Positions 1 through 8,462 are shown, counted from the first letter of the stretch. The stretch: DNA of 29,935 nucleotides from a virus (IMGVR_UViG_3300048924_000223:1-29935); one strand, 5' to 3'. The notes: generated by a model from the letters alone, not told the origin. A program made the numbers and translations.

Positions 1-188
1 TACTGACCGCCGGCCCGATGCCCGCAGTGGATAGCAACGATCCCGGTGCGGCTGGCTTTAGCGGTTCTACGGTCATTGCGGAGTTTGAATCGCTGGAAGC
101 TGCACAGTCCTGGGCCGAAGCAGACCCATACGTCGCGGCAGGGGTTTATGAGAAAGTGACGGTAAGACCGTTCAAGAAAGTGTTTTGA
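1..188 (+). CDS. yciI: YciI family protein, 3' end only (host gene)
   Basis: The open frame runs from base 3 to the TGA at 186-188 and gives 61 residues ending in [14 protein letters not shown]. That matches the C-terminus of enterobacterial YciI, a small ferredoxin-like (dimeric alpha/beta barrel) protein of about 98 residues and unclear function. The start lies before the window. A strong terminator follows ten bases after the stop, so the gene looks complete at its 3' end and is not disrupted by the prophage. It marks chromosomal DNA flanking the prophage. The identification rests on remembered similarity of the tail of the protein; the neighbouring host genes cannot be seen. Confidence 0.88.
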   Translation, partial: LTAGPMPAVDSNDPGAAGFSGSTVIAEFESLEAAQSWAEADPYVAAGVYEKVTVRPFKKVF

Positions 189-198
189 GGTGAGGGGG

Positions 199-220
199 AA
201 GGCTCCCGCAGGAGCCTTTT
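199..220 (+). terminator. Rho-independent terminator after yciI
   Basis: An 8-bp perfect stem (199-206 with 211-218) closes a CGCA loop and runs into T residues. It lies ten bases after the yciI stop on the same strand. Confidence 0.8.
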
Positions 221-237
221 GAAACACTTCAACACAA

Positions 238-280
238 TGAAATAAAAGGATTTATTTCAGGTCATGTCCACAGATTGACC
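238..280. repeat. Two short inverted repeats between yciI and the prophage
   Basis: TGAAATAAA at 238-246 and TTTATTTCA at 251-259 form a perfect 9-bp inverted repeat around AGGA. Directly after it, GGTCA at 260-264 pairs with TGACC at 276-280. No gene covers them. They could be structured RNA, protein-binding sites at the attachment region, or chance in an AT-rich spacer. Confidence 0.5.
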
Positions 281-290
281 ACATCGATAG

Positions 291-316
291 AAGAAGCCCT
301 GTAAATACGGGGCTTT
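291..316. other. Candidate attachment-site core (attL)
   Basis: The stretch contains AAGCCC (294-299), a 10-base AT-rich spacer and GGGCTT (310-315). It lies between host yciI and the first phage cargo gene, where one att site must be. It resembles the P2 attP core as I remember it (AAGCCCGTGTAAGGG), sharing AAGCCC, TGTAA and a G run. The second att copy is outside the window, so the core cannot be proved here. It could instead be a weak hairpin belonging to the host transcript. Confidence 0.35.
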
Positions 317-379
317 GACCTAACCAAATGAGAGGATCCTGCTCTTTTATTAAACTGAACAATGGTACAGCCTTCAGTT

Positions 380-401
380 AAAAACCCGCATTTAAGCGGG
401 C
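380..401 (-). terminator. Terminator of the OLD-like operon
   Basis: CCCGC (385-389) pairs with GCGGG (396-400) around ATTTAA. Read on the minus strand the stem is followed by five T residues (380-384). It lies about 40 bases beyond the stop of the leftward OLD-like gene. Confidence 0.65.
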
Positions 402-443
402 CTGACAATAGGAATCAACAGAAAGTACAACTTAGCTCTCTTG

Positions 444-2441
444 TTATTTACTAGATGACATTCTTTTATTAATAAGTTCAAATAATTTTTCAAACCTACC
501 AAGTTCTTCTTCTAACAGAGGGCATTCCTTTCCATCTTTCATACTATTAAGAAATGTTCTCGCTGGTTTTGCTTTTACAAATGTCTTATTTATTCCAGAA
601 AGATAATTTTCGAATTGTTTCACTACACGAGGAATATGGTCATTTAATGACAATGATTCAACATCAATGTCATAGCTTTTGCAAACATAATTAATATAAT
701 TGACTCTATTGAATAAATCCTCTATATCACATTCATTTCTGGACTCTTCAAGAGCATCAGAGACAAATATTATATTTTTCTTGTTTAGCATCCCCTGCTG
801 GTGTAGTTCTTTTGAAGTTTCTCTGCTCTGTTTCTCGTCATCAAGTAGTACTACCACATTGAGATTTTGAGAAGATAAAAGTGACACCATGTATGAAACC
901 CGCTGAGCACCTCCAGCAGGAGTGATTGTAATTTTATTGTTTAACCCTTTCCGTCCCATTGAGTTCAAATAATCAGAAATTGAACTGAGATACCAAAAAT
1001 CGGTCACTCCTTCTACTATCAAATTACATGTGCCTATAAATAGCGATTGAGCTATATCATATCCCAGGGCCGCTTGTAATGGAAAAAGAGTTGTTGAATC
1101 ACCACTTGGATCATTTGTGACAATAGTTCCTCTTTCCTCATCAATTGAAACAGTCTTCACTGCCGAAATATTTTTGAGGGGCACTAAAAATGGTGAATGC
1201 GTTGTGTAAATTATTTGATTGATGAAATCATTAGATAAGTGACTGAGGAGGTCTGTTTGAGATTTCGCATGTAAATATAATCCCGGCTCGTCTAAGAGAA
1301 TAATGGCATTCTCCGCAGAACCACCCTTAGTGTCAGCGACAAAACTGATGTAGAACGAGAAAAACCATTTGAAGCCACGACTCCTTTCATCGAGGTTGAC
1401 TTCAACGTCGTAGGAGTGACTAGAATCCGATACGTAAGTATCAAAGAAATCACCGTCGACATTGAAACGGATTTTCAATGAACGGTCTTTCCATAACCGC
1501 TTTATTTCACTGGTTACAACAGCGCCACTACGGTTAACCAGTTGATTTCGTATCTCAGAATTTGCCCTATGCTCAATTAACTCTGCAGGTTTGATTCCGG
1601 CAACTTTACATAATTTTTCAAAATTGATATCGGCAGGAGTTTTTTGATTATTAGCTTGTCTCTGCAAATAAGAAGCCATATTGTGATGGCCATTTATCTC
1701 TGGATATTCGTCTACCAGTACAAATATGGGCATAGTTTTAAAAATCCACTCTTTTGCAAGCTTGCATTTTTCGGAATCATTGAGTACTTCAGAAACTTTA
1801 TTATCAATTAATAACAACGAATCCTCAAGTTCATCCTTCAGTTCGATATTATTTTTCAGAAGAAGCTTTCTAAGCTCTTGTGGTTTTTCTTTAACATTGA
1901 CTGCCCACTGCTGATAACTTTCTGAAGGAGAACCAATACTCTCACAAAGAGACTTAATAATCGCAAAGTCAGCATTATTTTGTTCTGCACTACGCTCTGC
2001 CCCCTCAAAAAAAACCTCACATTGAGTTAATATTTTCTTTAGATCTTTCTGTATTCTTGGTGTGTCAATTTCAAAATCATCTAACTCGTGAAACTCGATA
2101 TTCCTATCGTTATAGCTACGATTAATAGATACTGTAGTTACATTTTTTGCGCGAGGATACAATTTCGAAAGCTGAGAACACTCATTAGCCGTTAAAGTCC
2201 AATTACTCTCTACGACAGGTGTATTAGGAGTGCAGTCATCAAGCAGACGATTTCGGGGGAAGTCTTTTACTTTATTTAGCTCTCCAAAACCCTCTGCCGG
2301 ATTCAAACTTTTTAGTGCTAACAATAAATTAGTTTTACCACTTTCATTCCTACCAAGAATTGCAGTTAATCTGTCTATAGTAATGAGGCCACTATCAAAG
2401 ACTGATCTAAAATTTTTTACGCGAAAAGAGATAAGTTGCAT
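444..2441 (-). CDS. OLD-family ATP-dependent endonuclease (ABC ATPase + TOPRIM)
   Basis: The 665-residue protein has an N-terminal ABC/SMC-type ATPase with Walker A GRNESGKT (30-37). A long helical insert follows, then a signature-like DERSRG (351-356), Walker B IILLDEPGLYLH (380-391) and an H-loop TTHSPFL (413-419). The C-terminal TOPRIM domain has LIVEGVTD (474-481, metal-binding Glu), VVLLDDEK (529-536) and a late acidic CDIEDLF (571-577). This is the layout of P2 Old and of GajA. P2 Old is a nuclease that blocks lambda and kills recBC hosts. Here the gene is at the ogr/att end, not at the P2 old position. It starts at ATG 2441 with AAGGA six bases upstream, overlapping the stop of the partner gene, so the two are co-transcribed. 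An anti-phage role is inferred; the family call is firm. Confidence 0.9.
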   Translation of the reverse strand: MQLISFRVKNFRSVFDSGLITIDRLTAILGRNESGKTNLLLALKSLNPAEGFGELNKVKDFPRNRLLDDCTPNTPVVESNWTLTANECSQLSKLYPRAKNVTTVSINRSYNDRNIEFHELDDFEIDTPRIQKDLKKILTQCEVFFEGAERSAEQNNADFAIIKSLCESIGSPSESYQQWAVNVKEKPQELRKLLLKNNIELKDELEDSLLLIDNKVSEVLNDSEKCKLAKEWIFKTMPIFVLVDEYPEINGHHNMASYLQRQANNQKTPADINFEKLCKVAGIKPAELIEHRANSEIRNQLVNRSGAVVTSEIKRLWKDRSLKIRFNVDGDFFDTYVSDSSHSYDVEVNLDERSRGFKWFFSFYISFVADTKGGSAENAIILLDEPGLYLHAKSQTDLLSHLSNDFINQIIYTTHSPFLVPLKNISAVKTVSIDEERGTIVTNDPSGDSTTLFPLQAALGYDIAQSLFIGTCNLIVEGVTDFWYLSSISDYLNSMGRKGLNNKITITPAGGAQRVSYMVSLLSSQNLNVVVLLDDEKQSRETSKELHQQGMLNKKNIIFVSDALEESRNECDIEDLFNRVNYINYVCKSYDIDVESLSLNDHIPRVVKQFENYLSGINKTFVKAKPARTFLNSMKDGKECPLLEEELGRFEKLFELINKRMSSSK

Positions 2442-2450
2442 AGGATTTCC

Positions 2451-2933
2451 TTATTTTAGTAGCGCGGTAGCAATAGCTGTTCCAGCGGAAATAAAAGCCA
2501 ATATCAGTGCAGACCATATTTTGATGTTATTATTCTTTATTTCGACTCCTAATCTTTTATTCTGCTCTTCAACACCAATCATCTTAGTCACTAAATCAAG
2601 AAGTATCCCCATTTCAGCTGAACTGACCGGAGGCGATTCGTGTGTATCAGTCTCAGCATTTTTTTTACGCCGTGCATAACGGAGATGAATCATAAAAAGT
2701 GGCTCCCCCTGCGTACTTAGGTTGCTTGAACGCCGGAAAAATGCAGGGTAGGACATAAGTACACGCTCAACATTTTCAATATCCATACCCAGACTATCAG
2801 CTATATTACGAGGAGTGCGGCTACTCCAGCGCTCATGAGCGCCAAGATGCTGGATCATTGCTGTTAAGTAATGAAAATCGTCAACAAAGGATAACGAGCG
2901 TTGATTTACCTCAGCTCTAACTGGATTCAACAT
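2451..2933 (-). CDS. Small wHTH-like protein with C-terminal membrane anchor, OLD partner
   Basis: I do not recognise a named family. From ATG 2933, which has AAGGA five bases upstream, the product is 160 residues. Upstream in-frame ATGs at 2951 and 2960 lack a good Shine-Dalgarno. The first ~90 residues look like a small helical, possibly winged-helix domain (RSLSFVDDFHYLTAMIQHLG, then RTPRNIADSLGMDIENVERV, then a strand pair). A polar linker with a coiled-coil-like stretch (VTKMIGVEEQNKRLGVEIKN) follows, and the protein ends in one hydrophobic segment (WSALILAFISAGTAIATALL) at the extreme C-terminus. It is the first gene of a two-gene operon, nine bases before the OLD-like gene. That suggests a sensor, anchor or regulator for the nuclease, which is inference. 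Confidence 0.75.
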   Translation of the reverse strand: MLNPVRAEVNQRSLSFVDDFHYLTAMIQHLGAHERWSSRTPRNIADSLGMDIENVERVLMSYPAFFRRSSNLSTQGEPLFMIHLRYARRKKNAETDTHESPPVSSAEMGILLDLVTKMIGVEEQNKRLGVEIKNNNIKIWSALILAFISAGTAIATALLK

Positions 2934-2973
2934 ATTCTTCCTTAAATTCATATTTAGCATTTAAAACAAAGCC

Positions 2974-3001
2974 ATTTTACCATGGGATTAATCTTACTCA
3001 A
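2974..3001 (-). promoter_or_regulatory. Predicted sigma70 promoter for the OLD-like operon
   Basis: On the minus strand TTGAGT (2996-3001) and TAAAAT (2974-2979) are separated by 16 bases, about 40 bases upstream of the preferred start at 2933. It lies between the ogr terminator and the operon, so the cargo has its own promoter independent of phage late transcription. Confidence 0.5.
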
Positions 3002-3039
3002 CTATACATTTGAAAGATCCCTTTCTGATTATTTGATAC

Positions 3040-3061
3040 AAAAAGCCCCGCATTTGCGGGG
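3040..3061 (-). terminator. Terminator after ogr (end of the late tail operon)
   Basis: CCCCGC (3046-3051) and GCGGGG (3056-3061) form a perfect stem around ATTT. On the minus strand five T residues follow (3040-3044). It lies 12 bases past the ogr stop and insulates the cargo operon from phage late transcription. The other strand also has a T-rich tail, so it may work both ways. Confidence 0.85.
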
Positions 3062-3072
3062 ATTTCTTTTGG

Positions 3073-3294
3073 TCACTGCCAGTGGATTTGCTGCTGGCCG
3101 GATGATGTAGGATGCGGTGCCGCTGGTACTACTACCCCCGGCGATACGATAAAGCGCTCTACAGTTTCGGTGGTCACAAACGTCGCGCTGCAGTTGATGT
3201 TCGTGCACTGGTGATACCGCTCTTTGGTCGTGTCAGTAAAATAGCGACTTGTGCGGGCGTGAGCGGCGAAATGGCATTTTGGACAGTGAAACAT
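3073..3294 (-). CDS. ogr: Ogr/Delta zinc-finger activator of late transcription
   Basis: The 73-residue protein matches P2 Ogr (72 residues) almost throughout, including ARTSRYFTDTTKERYHQC and the Gly-Gln-Gln tail. The four zinc ligands are C4, C7, C30 and C35 (C-X2-C-X22-C-X4-C). Ogr binds dyad sites near -55 of the P2 late promoters and contacts the RNA polymerase alpha subunit to switch on head, tail and lysis genes. I chose ATG 3294, with AGAGGTG seven bases upstream, over the in-frame GTG at 3303. It is the last gene of the leftward D-side operon and looks intact, so it could also serve a P4-type satellite. Confidence 0.95.
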   Translation of the reverse strand: MFHCPKCHFAAHARTSRYFTDTTKERYHQCTNINCSATFVTTETVERFIVSPGVVVPAAPHPTSSGQQQIHWQ

Positions 3295-3373
3295 GTCGGG
3301 CACCTCTTTTAATTTCTGATGCGTTAATTTTACTCACTTTATCCTTATATAACAGATAGTTAAATATATTTCA

Positions 3374-4540
3374 CTACGTTAATTCTTCGCTTTCGCACTC
3401 CACATCCGAAACCTTAACCTCAAGCTCTAAGCCCGTCGTGTAGCCGCTCCCGTTGAGGTTATGCACCACCCGGCTGATTATCCACGCCTGATCGTCTATG
3501 ACGCGCTAAAAGCCTTTCACCGCGATTGGCGTTTCTGGAAATAAATCTGCCCGGCCAATCGCCAGCGAGATTGAAAACTCCGCAACGCCGCGCTGCAGCT
3601 TGTCCCACTTCGCCTGCGCGGCGCGCATGGCCTGCGCCTTTGTGGCGTAAATGGTCGTCAGCTCCAGCACGTTATCTGCCTCGCCGGCCATATACTCACC
3701 CTCGCGCGCTTCCTGCTCTTTTTTAGCTTTGGCATTTGTTGTGGCTTTGGCCGCTTTCGGGTGCTGCAATGCGCGGAGGTGTTGCTCTTTCGGTTTACGC
3801 CTGAGCTTCACCTTTTGCTTTTGCGGCTTCGGGTCTTTGGTGTGCAGCCATTTTGCCGTCACGCCGGTGTAGGCTTCCCGGTCAACAATGGCGAACTGAT
3901 GACGATCGCCGCCCCCGCGCTCAAGCGTCATCTGCGGAATGGGCTTTCCGCTGGCCGTCTTACCGCTCCCCGCTTTCAGGAATAACAGTTTTCCCGTTTT
4001 GACAGAAACCGACGCACCGTTTCGGTCAGCCAGTCGGGAAAGAAACGCCGCGTCGGATTCCTGTGACTGGTCGATATGCGGCACGGCGATCGCTTTCAGG
4101 GTCTCAGCGACGCTGGCCGTGAGTTTGTTACGCTGCGCGATGGTATCAACAATTACCCCGAGCGTGGTGTCATGCCATGACTGCTCGCGGCGTGAGTTCA
4201 GCGTCCCGCGAAAATCCGCACTACGCCCCCGGATGGTCAGCGTATCGGGCGCGCCCCGGTGCTCGATTTCATCGACCGTGAACGTCCCTTTTTTTATCAG
4301 CGCGGAATCCTGCCACCCTAACCACAGCGTCAACGTAGCTCCGCGCGGCGGCATTGCTATCTGGCCGTCAGTGTCATCGAGCTCGATATCGAGCTGGTCA
4401 GCCTCGAATCCGCGATTGTCGGTCATGGTCAGCCCGATGAGCCGGTCGCTGAAATTCTGCGTGATATCCGCGCCATCGAGCATGAGCATATACGCAGGGG
4501 CGATGCGCGCCCCGGCCTGCACGTTCATTCCCGTTATCAT
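3374..4540 (-). pseudogene. D: gpD, tail/baseplate late protein, interrupted by an amber codon
   Basis: The frame from ATG 4540 encodes 344 residues and stops at TAG 3506-3508. After that TAG the same frame stays open for 43 more codons to TAG 3374-3376. Those codons encode QAWIISRVVHNLNGSGYTTG and LELEVKV, the conserved C-terminus of P2 gpD (387 residues). P2 has a Lys at the amber position, so a single AAG to TAG change explains it. gpD is the hub-like protein joining tube/baseplate to spike, and belongs to the phage late control D/VgrG-like family. The start overlaps the U stop (ATGA). The truncated form lacks the last strands and may be inactive unless the host suppresses amber. Confidence 0.88.
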
Positions 4541-5001
4541 CCCGCCAGCCCCCCCAGCCAGTTACCAGCAGACGTGACCAGACTGTCAGCCTGCGTTTGC
4601 AGGTCGCCATAAATGGCTGCGAGCGAATCATCGATACGTTTCAGCGACAGGCTAAACTCGATTTTGCGCGCCTGGCCATCGCTGAAAAGCTCGGTGTGGG
4701 TATGGGTCACTTTCTCGATGACATACATCCCGTGGATCATGCCGGTGCCGTCAATCAGCGGCCACGCGCGCCCCTCATTAGCCATCAATTCGATGGCCGT
4801 CAAAGACAGGCGACCGCCGGTGATTTCAGGGTAAAGCGTGCCCGACAGTGTGCGGGAGGTTTCCCCCTCCCCGAGAAACTGATACGCCGGTGGCTTGCCG
4901 ATGCGGTCATTAGACGCCCAGCGGTAATCCTTCGAATATTGCATAGACTGATACGGCAGGGTATGCCGTTCAAACACAAAAAAGCCCAGCACCATTAGCA
5001 T
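4537..5001 (-). CDS. U: gpU, tail terminator/tail completion protein
   Basis: The 154-residue product is close in length and sequence to P2 gpU: PEITGGRLSL, AWPLIDGTGMI, then KIEFSLSLKRIDDSLAAIYG. It acts in tail assembly in the cytoplasm, joining the tail tube to the head end or stabilising it. ATG 5001 is preferred because AGGAGG lies seven bases upstream; a second in-frame ATG follows at 4995. The gene begins 12 bases after the T stop and overlaps the D start by four bases. No lesion is seen. Confidence 0.93.
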   Translation of the reverse strand: MLMVLGFFVFERHTLPYQSMQYSKDYRWASNDRIGKPPAYQFLGEGETSRTLSGTLYPEITGGRLSLTAIELMANEGRAWPLIDGTGMIHGMYVIEKVTHTHTELFSDGQARKIEFSLSLKRIDDSLAAIYGDLQTQADSLVTSAGNWLGGLAG

Positions 5002-5013
5002 GTGTTTCCCTCC

Positions 5014-7434
5014 TTAATCGTGTCTCATGCTGGAGCGCTGGCGCGCCCGTTTCTCACGGTCGAGTTTTTCGACGGCCTCGCGCAGCTGGCGGTCGAGGTC
5101 ACTGCCCGGCGCGCCCCCACCCTGCAGGGTGATGTTGTACTCACTTTTGCTCTGGTCGATATAGAACTGCCCGGCAGAGGCCGTCACTGGCCGGTAAGCC
5201 TGATAACCACCATACCGTGCGGTCTGCGGGATGTACCCGCCACCCGGCGCAGCCTTGTCTGCTTTCGCCGCCGTCTGGTCAAGGTTGCTGGATTCCTTTT
5301 TGATAACGCCCAGCTTTTCCAGCAGCCAGCCGACCTTGCCGCTCAGGCTGTTAAAGATATTCAGAGGAGCCATCAGCGCATCGGCCAGCCCCTTACCAAA
5401 GGCCACCCCGACATTTTTGCAGCGCTCGAAAATATCCTGCAGGGATTTAACCGGCGCAAACAGGTCTGTAAACCACTTCCAGACAGCACCGAGCTTTTCC
5501 GCGATAGCGTCAAACACCGGCGAAAGCGAGGCAAAGGCCGTTTTAATCCCTGCCACCACCTCCGAGAAAAAGGCGCTGATTGGCTCCCAGAATTTATAGA
5601 TAAGCAATGCAGCACCCACGACAGCCGCCACCACAGCCACCACCGGCAAACTGATTGCAGTAATGGCCGTGACAATGGCCGTCCCGGCAGTGGTAAAAAT
5701 CACACTCAGCAGACCAGCAGCGGCGATGATGCCGTTTATCCCGGCGATGACCGGCCACGCAATAAGGCCAATCCCGCCCAGTACGCCGACCAGCGCCAGC
5801 GCACCGGCAGTCACACTGAAAATGGTTTGCGTGAGCTCAGGATTCGCTTTCGCCCATGCAGACACCTTGCCGAGCATCTCGGTCGCGGAAACCGTCAGGC
5901 GACGCAGCGCGGAGTTCTCTTTATCGAACACCTGAATTTGCAAATCTTCATAAGCCGACTGCAGGTTTTTCAAATCCCCGTCGAGGTTGTCGGTCTGGAT
6001 TTTGGCTATCCGCTCCGTGGTTCCCTTCGAATCCCCGATTTGCTGGCGTTTGCTGGCAAGCGAACCATCACCGGCAGCAGCGACGAGCTTAATTGCGCCC
6101 TTCATTGCCTCTTCACCAAAGATGACTTTCAGGTATTCGCCCTGCTCCGCCGTGCCGAGCTTGTTTTTCACAAAGGATTTATGAATATCTTTGAGGATTT
6201 TCTCGACCGGCAGCATGTTCCCTTTGCCGTCGCGGGTTTTCACGCCCAACTCTGAGATAGCATCGACCGCTTTACCCATCGGTGCCTGCAGGCGGTTGAA
6301 AATAGCACTTGCCCCGGTCCCGGCCATCGAGCCTTTAATCCCGTTATCCGCCAGAATACCGAGCATCGATGTCGTGTCTTCAATGCTCGCTCCAGCCGCT
6401 TCTGCAATTGGCGCGACATATTTCATCGCCTCGCCCAGCTCGACAAGGCCGGTATTGGATGACGTAAAGCCTTTGGTCATCACATCCGCGACGCGCTCAA
6501 TCTCAGTGGTCGACAGGTTAAACGCCGATTGCATGTTGGTGATGATGTCCGCGGCTTCTGCGATATCCACGTCAGCCGCAAGGCTCAGGTTGACGGTCGA
6601 GCCGGTCGCGGCCAGAACATCGTCGGCGTTATAGCCTGAGCGTGCGAGCGTGGTCTGCGTACGCGCCACATCACCCGGTGAAAAGGCCGTGGTTGCACCG
6701 ATATCACGCGCCTGTTTGCGGATGGCCGCGAGTTTGTCCTCGCCCTTATCGAGACCGAGGATCGCCTGCGTGCCTGACATCTGTTTATCAAAACCGATAC
6801 CCGGCGCGATAAACCGTGATGCGCCATAAAGCCCGGCGGCCGCCACCCCCACGCCGACCATCCCGGCATTGCGCGCACCGGCGGCGAGCTGTTGCCCGGA
6901 TTCATAGCGTTTTTTTACCGCACTCAGTCTGGCCTGTTGCTGACTGACCCGCGCCAGTGCGTCGCGCTGACGGTTAAGCTGTGCGGTTGTCTCGCTGATG
7001 CGCGACTTAAGCCCCCGCTCATCGGTCGACAGCTTGCGGGTATTTATCCCGGCCTGTGCGAGCTCCGTGCGCTGGCGCTGCACCGAGTGCCTGAGCCCGT
7101 TATATTTGAGCTGCAGGTCAGCAGCGGATTTCTTTGCCGCTTCCAGCGCGCGCGCCTGCGCACGTGTCGGGGTCTGGGTATTTTTAAACTGGACGGCCAG
7201 CGCAGCCGCTTCCTGTTTCGCCTTATTGAGTGACTGGCCGGTCACGCCGAGCTGCGCGCTGGCTTTCCTGAATCCGTCAATGCGGGACGCCTGCGCGTTA
7301 AGCTCGCGCAGGTTTCTCTGTGAATTACGGATATCGCCCGACAGGGATTTGCTGGCGTTCTGGATAGCCTTAAGCGGTCGGCTTGCGCGGTCGACCGCGT
7401 TCAGCAATACCTCAAGTCTGACGTTATTGCTCAT
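5014..7434 (-). CDS. T: gpT, tail tape-measure protein
   Basis: At 806 residues it is near the P2 gpT length of 815. An N-terminal helical/coiled-coil region (about 1-190, rich in Arg, Gln and Ala) is followed by the TP901-type tape-measure core, including TTAFSPGDVARTQTTLARSG and TSMLGILADNGIKGSMAGTG. A long hydrophobic block (roughly 520-605) is the probable membrane-spanning part, and the tail is polar. The protein sets tail length and is ejected with DNA. ATG 7434 overlaps the end of the E' frame by 11 bases, the translational coupling also seen in P2. It is intact, but its partners FI, H, V and D are damaged. Confidence 0.95.
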   Translation of the reverse strand: MSNNVRLEVLLNAVDRASRPLKAIQNASKSLSGDIRNSQRNLRELNAQASRIDGFRKASAQLGVTGQSLNKAKQEAAALAVQFKNTQTPTRAQARALEAAKKSAADLQLKYNGLRHSVQRQRTELAQAGINTRKLSTDERGLKSRISETTAQLNRQRDALARVSQQQARLSAVKKRYESGQQLAAGARNAGMVGVGVAAAGLYGASRFIAPGIGFDKQMSGTQAILGLDKGEDKLAAIRKQARDIGATTAFSPGDVARTQTTLARSGYNADDVLAATGSTVNLSLAADVDIAEAADIITNMQSAFNLSTTEIERVADVMTKGFTSSNTGLVELGEAMKYVAPIAEAAGASIEDTTSMLGILADNGIKGSMAGTGASAIFNRLQAPMGKAVDAISELGVKTRDGKGNMLPVEKILKDIHKSFVKNKLGTAEQGEYLKVIFGEEAMKGAIKLVAAAGDGSLASKRQQIGDSKGTTERIAKIQTDNLDGDLKNLQSAYEDLQIQVFDKENSALRRLTVSATEMLGKVSAWAKANPELTQTIFSVTAGALALVGVLGGIGLIAWPVIAGINGIIAAAGLLSVIFTTAGTAIVTAITAISLPVVAVVAAVVGAALLIYKFWEPISAFFSEVVAGIKTAFASLSPVFDAIAEKLGAVWKWFTDLFAPVKSLQDIFERCKNVGVAFGKGLADALMAPLNIFNSLSGKVGWLLEKLGVIKKESSNLDQTAAKADKAAPGGGYIPQTARYGGYQAYRPVTASAGQFYIDQSKSEYNITLQGGGAPGSDLDRQLREAVEKLDREKRARQRSSMRHD

Positions 7435-7887
7435 GGTGGTTTCCGCTACGTTGCAGCGCTTTCTCGCGCCATGTCAGGATGTCGGTCACGCTCAGGGCAT
7501 TCAGCTCTGATGGCGGCCAGTGAAAAACCACCGCGATATCCGCCATCAGGTCATCGACCGACAGTTTTTCGGGAAATTCTAGCGTTCCGAAACAGGCGAC
7601 AAAAAACCGACCACCTTACCGGCGAGCGAAATCAGGTCGGACACAGCCAGACGCGAGACCTCATGCTCGGTGAGTGACGGAAAGGTCATGCGCGGCAGCA
7701 CCTTAATCGGCGCATCGACGTCAGACTGCGCCAGCGCCGCCAGCGACACACCGCGCAGGGTTCCCGCGTTCGGTTTGGTCAGGGTGATTTGCCCGATTTT
7801 CTGCTCGCCGCGCATCAGTGGCGTATCGAGGATCACAACGTTCGGGTTTTCAGTTTCGGTGGTGGCGGTTTCGTTGATGTTTTCCAT
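7424..7887 (-). CDS. E': gpE+E', tail assembly chaperone made by -1 frameshift
   Basis: The E frame contains the slippery heptamer T TTT TTG at 7606-7600. A -1 slip there moves into a frame open to TAA 7424-7426, adding about 57 residues that include KLSVDDLMADIAVVFHW. That segment is the conserved E' sequence of P2. The G/GT-like arrangement (short protein plus frameshifted long protein just before the tape measure) is conserved in tailed phages. Both forms coat gpT while the tail tube polymerises. The fusion would be about 152 residues. The heptamer is seen directly; efficiency is unknown. Confidence 0.85.
7579..7887 (-). CDS. E: gpE, tail assembly protein
   Basis: The 102-residue product matches P2 gpE (91 residues) over its core: TLTKPNAGTLRGVSLAAL, LPRMTFPSLTEHEVSRL and DLISLAGKVVGF. 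It is the unshifted product and ends at TAG 7579-7581, seven codons after the slippery site. With E' it acts as a chaperone for the tape measure. It lies 56 bases after FII, with a strong hairpin in the gap, and is followed by T. Confidence 0.92.
   Translation of the reverse strand: MENINETATTETENPNVVILDTPLMRGEQKIGQITLTKPNAGTLRGVSLAALAQSDVDAPIKVLPRMTFPSLTEHEVSRLAVSDLISLAGKVVGFLSPVSER
7600..7606 (-). promoter_or_regulatory. -1 ribosomal frameshift heptamer TTTTTTG
   Basis: In the E frame the codons read GGT TTT TTG, so the heptamer T TTT TTG has the X XXY YYZ form. Slipping gives TTT TTT and continues into E'. It is the same type of site that P2 uses at this position. Confidence 0.85.
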
Positions 7888-7914
7888 GATGTTTATCTCT
7901 TCAAAGTTAAGTGA

Positions 7915-7935
7915 CCGGCCAGCCTTGCTGACCGG
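7915..7935 (-). other. Intercistronic hairpin between FII and E
   Basis: The arms 7915-7923 and 7927-7935 form a 9-bp stem with one G.T wobble and a 3-base loop. No T run follows, so it is more likely an mRNA-stability or attenuation element than a full terminator. Confidence 0.5.
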
Positions 7936-7943
7936 GTCAGGGG

Positions 7944-8462
7944 TTACAGGCCAATCGCCTTGCGGTGCTCCGCCAGACGGTCGACGCCGTCCACTTTCAG
8001 CACCATGTTAATCACGTCAATCTCGATGACTTCTTTCCCGTCAATCGTGAGCTGGTAATAGCTGCATTCGGTCGACATTTTGGTCGTCCCGCTTTCGCCC
8101 TGCTTGTTTTCGCCGCCGTCGTACTCTTTGTGACGGCCACGCATCACCACCTCAACGGCAGAAATCGCACCGGTGTCGTCGCGCTGATACGAGCCGGTAA
8201 AACGCAGCGGCACGCTGTCAGCACCCGGCGAGGCGTACTGTGCCCACAGGTCGACGTCGGGCAGACCGCCGAGCGTCCACTCCAGCGACAGCGCGTCGTC
8301 ATCGAGACCGAGGTCAATCGATACCGAGCCCGGCATCCCGCCGCCGCGATACTTCTCAAATTTGCGGGTCAGCTTTGGCAGGGTGACGGATTCCACGACG
8401 CCCATGTAACTGAGGCCGTCGTTGAACATGTTCAGATATTTAAGTTTGCGCGGTAATGCCAT
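7944..8462 (-). CDS. FII: gpFII, major tail tube protein
   Basis: The 172-residue product has exactly the P2 gpFII length. Sequence matches run throughout: MALPRKLKYLNMFNDG, RKFEKYRGGGMPG, and MRGRHKEYDGGENKQG followed by DVINMVLKVDG. It polymerises into the inner tube of the contractile tail. It follows the FI remnant by 12 bases and precedes E. Intact in sequence, but without a whole FI sheath a contractile tail cannot form. Confidence 0.96.
   Translation of the reverse strand: MALPRKLKYLNMFNDGLSYMGVVESVTLPKLTRKFEKYRGGGMPGSVSIDLGLDDDALSLEWTLGGLPDVDLWAQYASPGADSVPLRFTGSYQRDDTGAISAVEVVMRGRHKEYDGGENKQGESGTTKMSTECSYYQLTIDGKEVIEIDVINMVLKVDGVDRLAEHRKAIGL

Noticed and set aside
2230-2679. 149-codon rightward frame over the OLD start and its partner
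   Set aside because: It overlaps two better-supported leftward genes; Ser/Phe-rich shadow of their helices.
5002-6255. 417-codon rightward open frame opposite T
   Set aside because: It is antisense to the conserved T gene, rich in Arg/His/Pro/Gln, matches nothing, and has no start signals; it is a GC-rich shadow.
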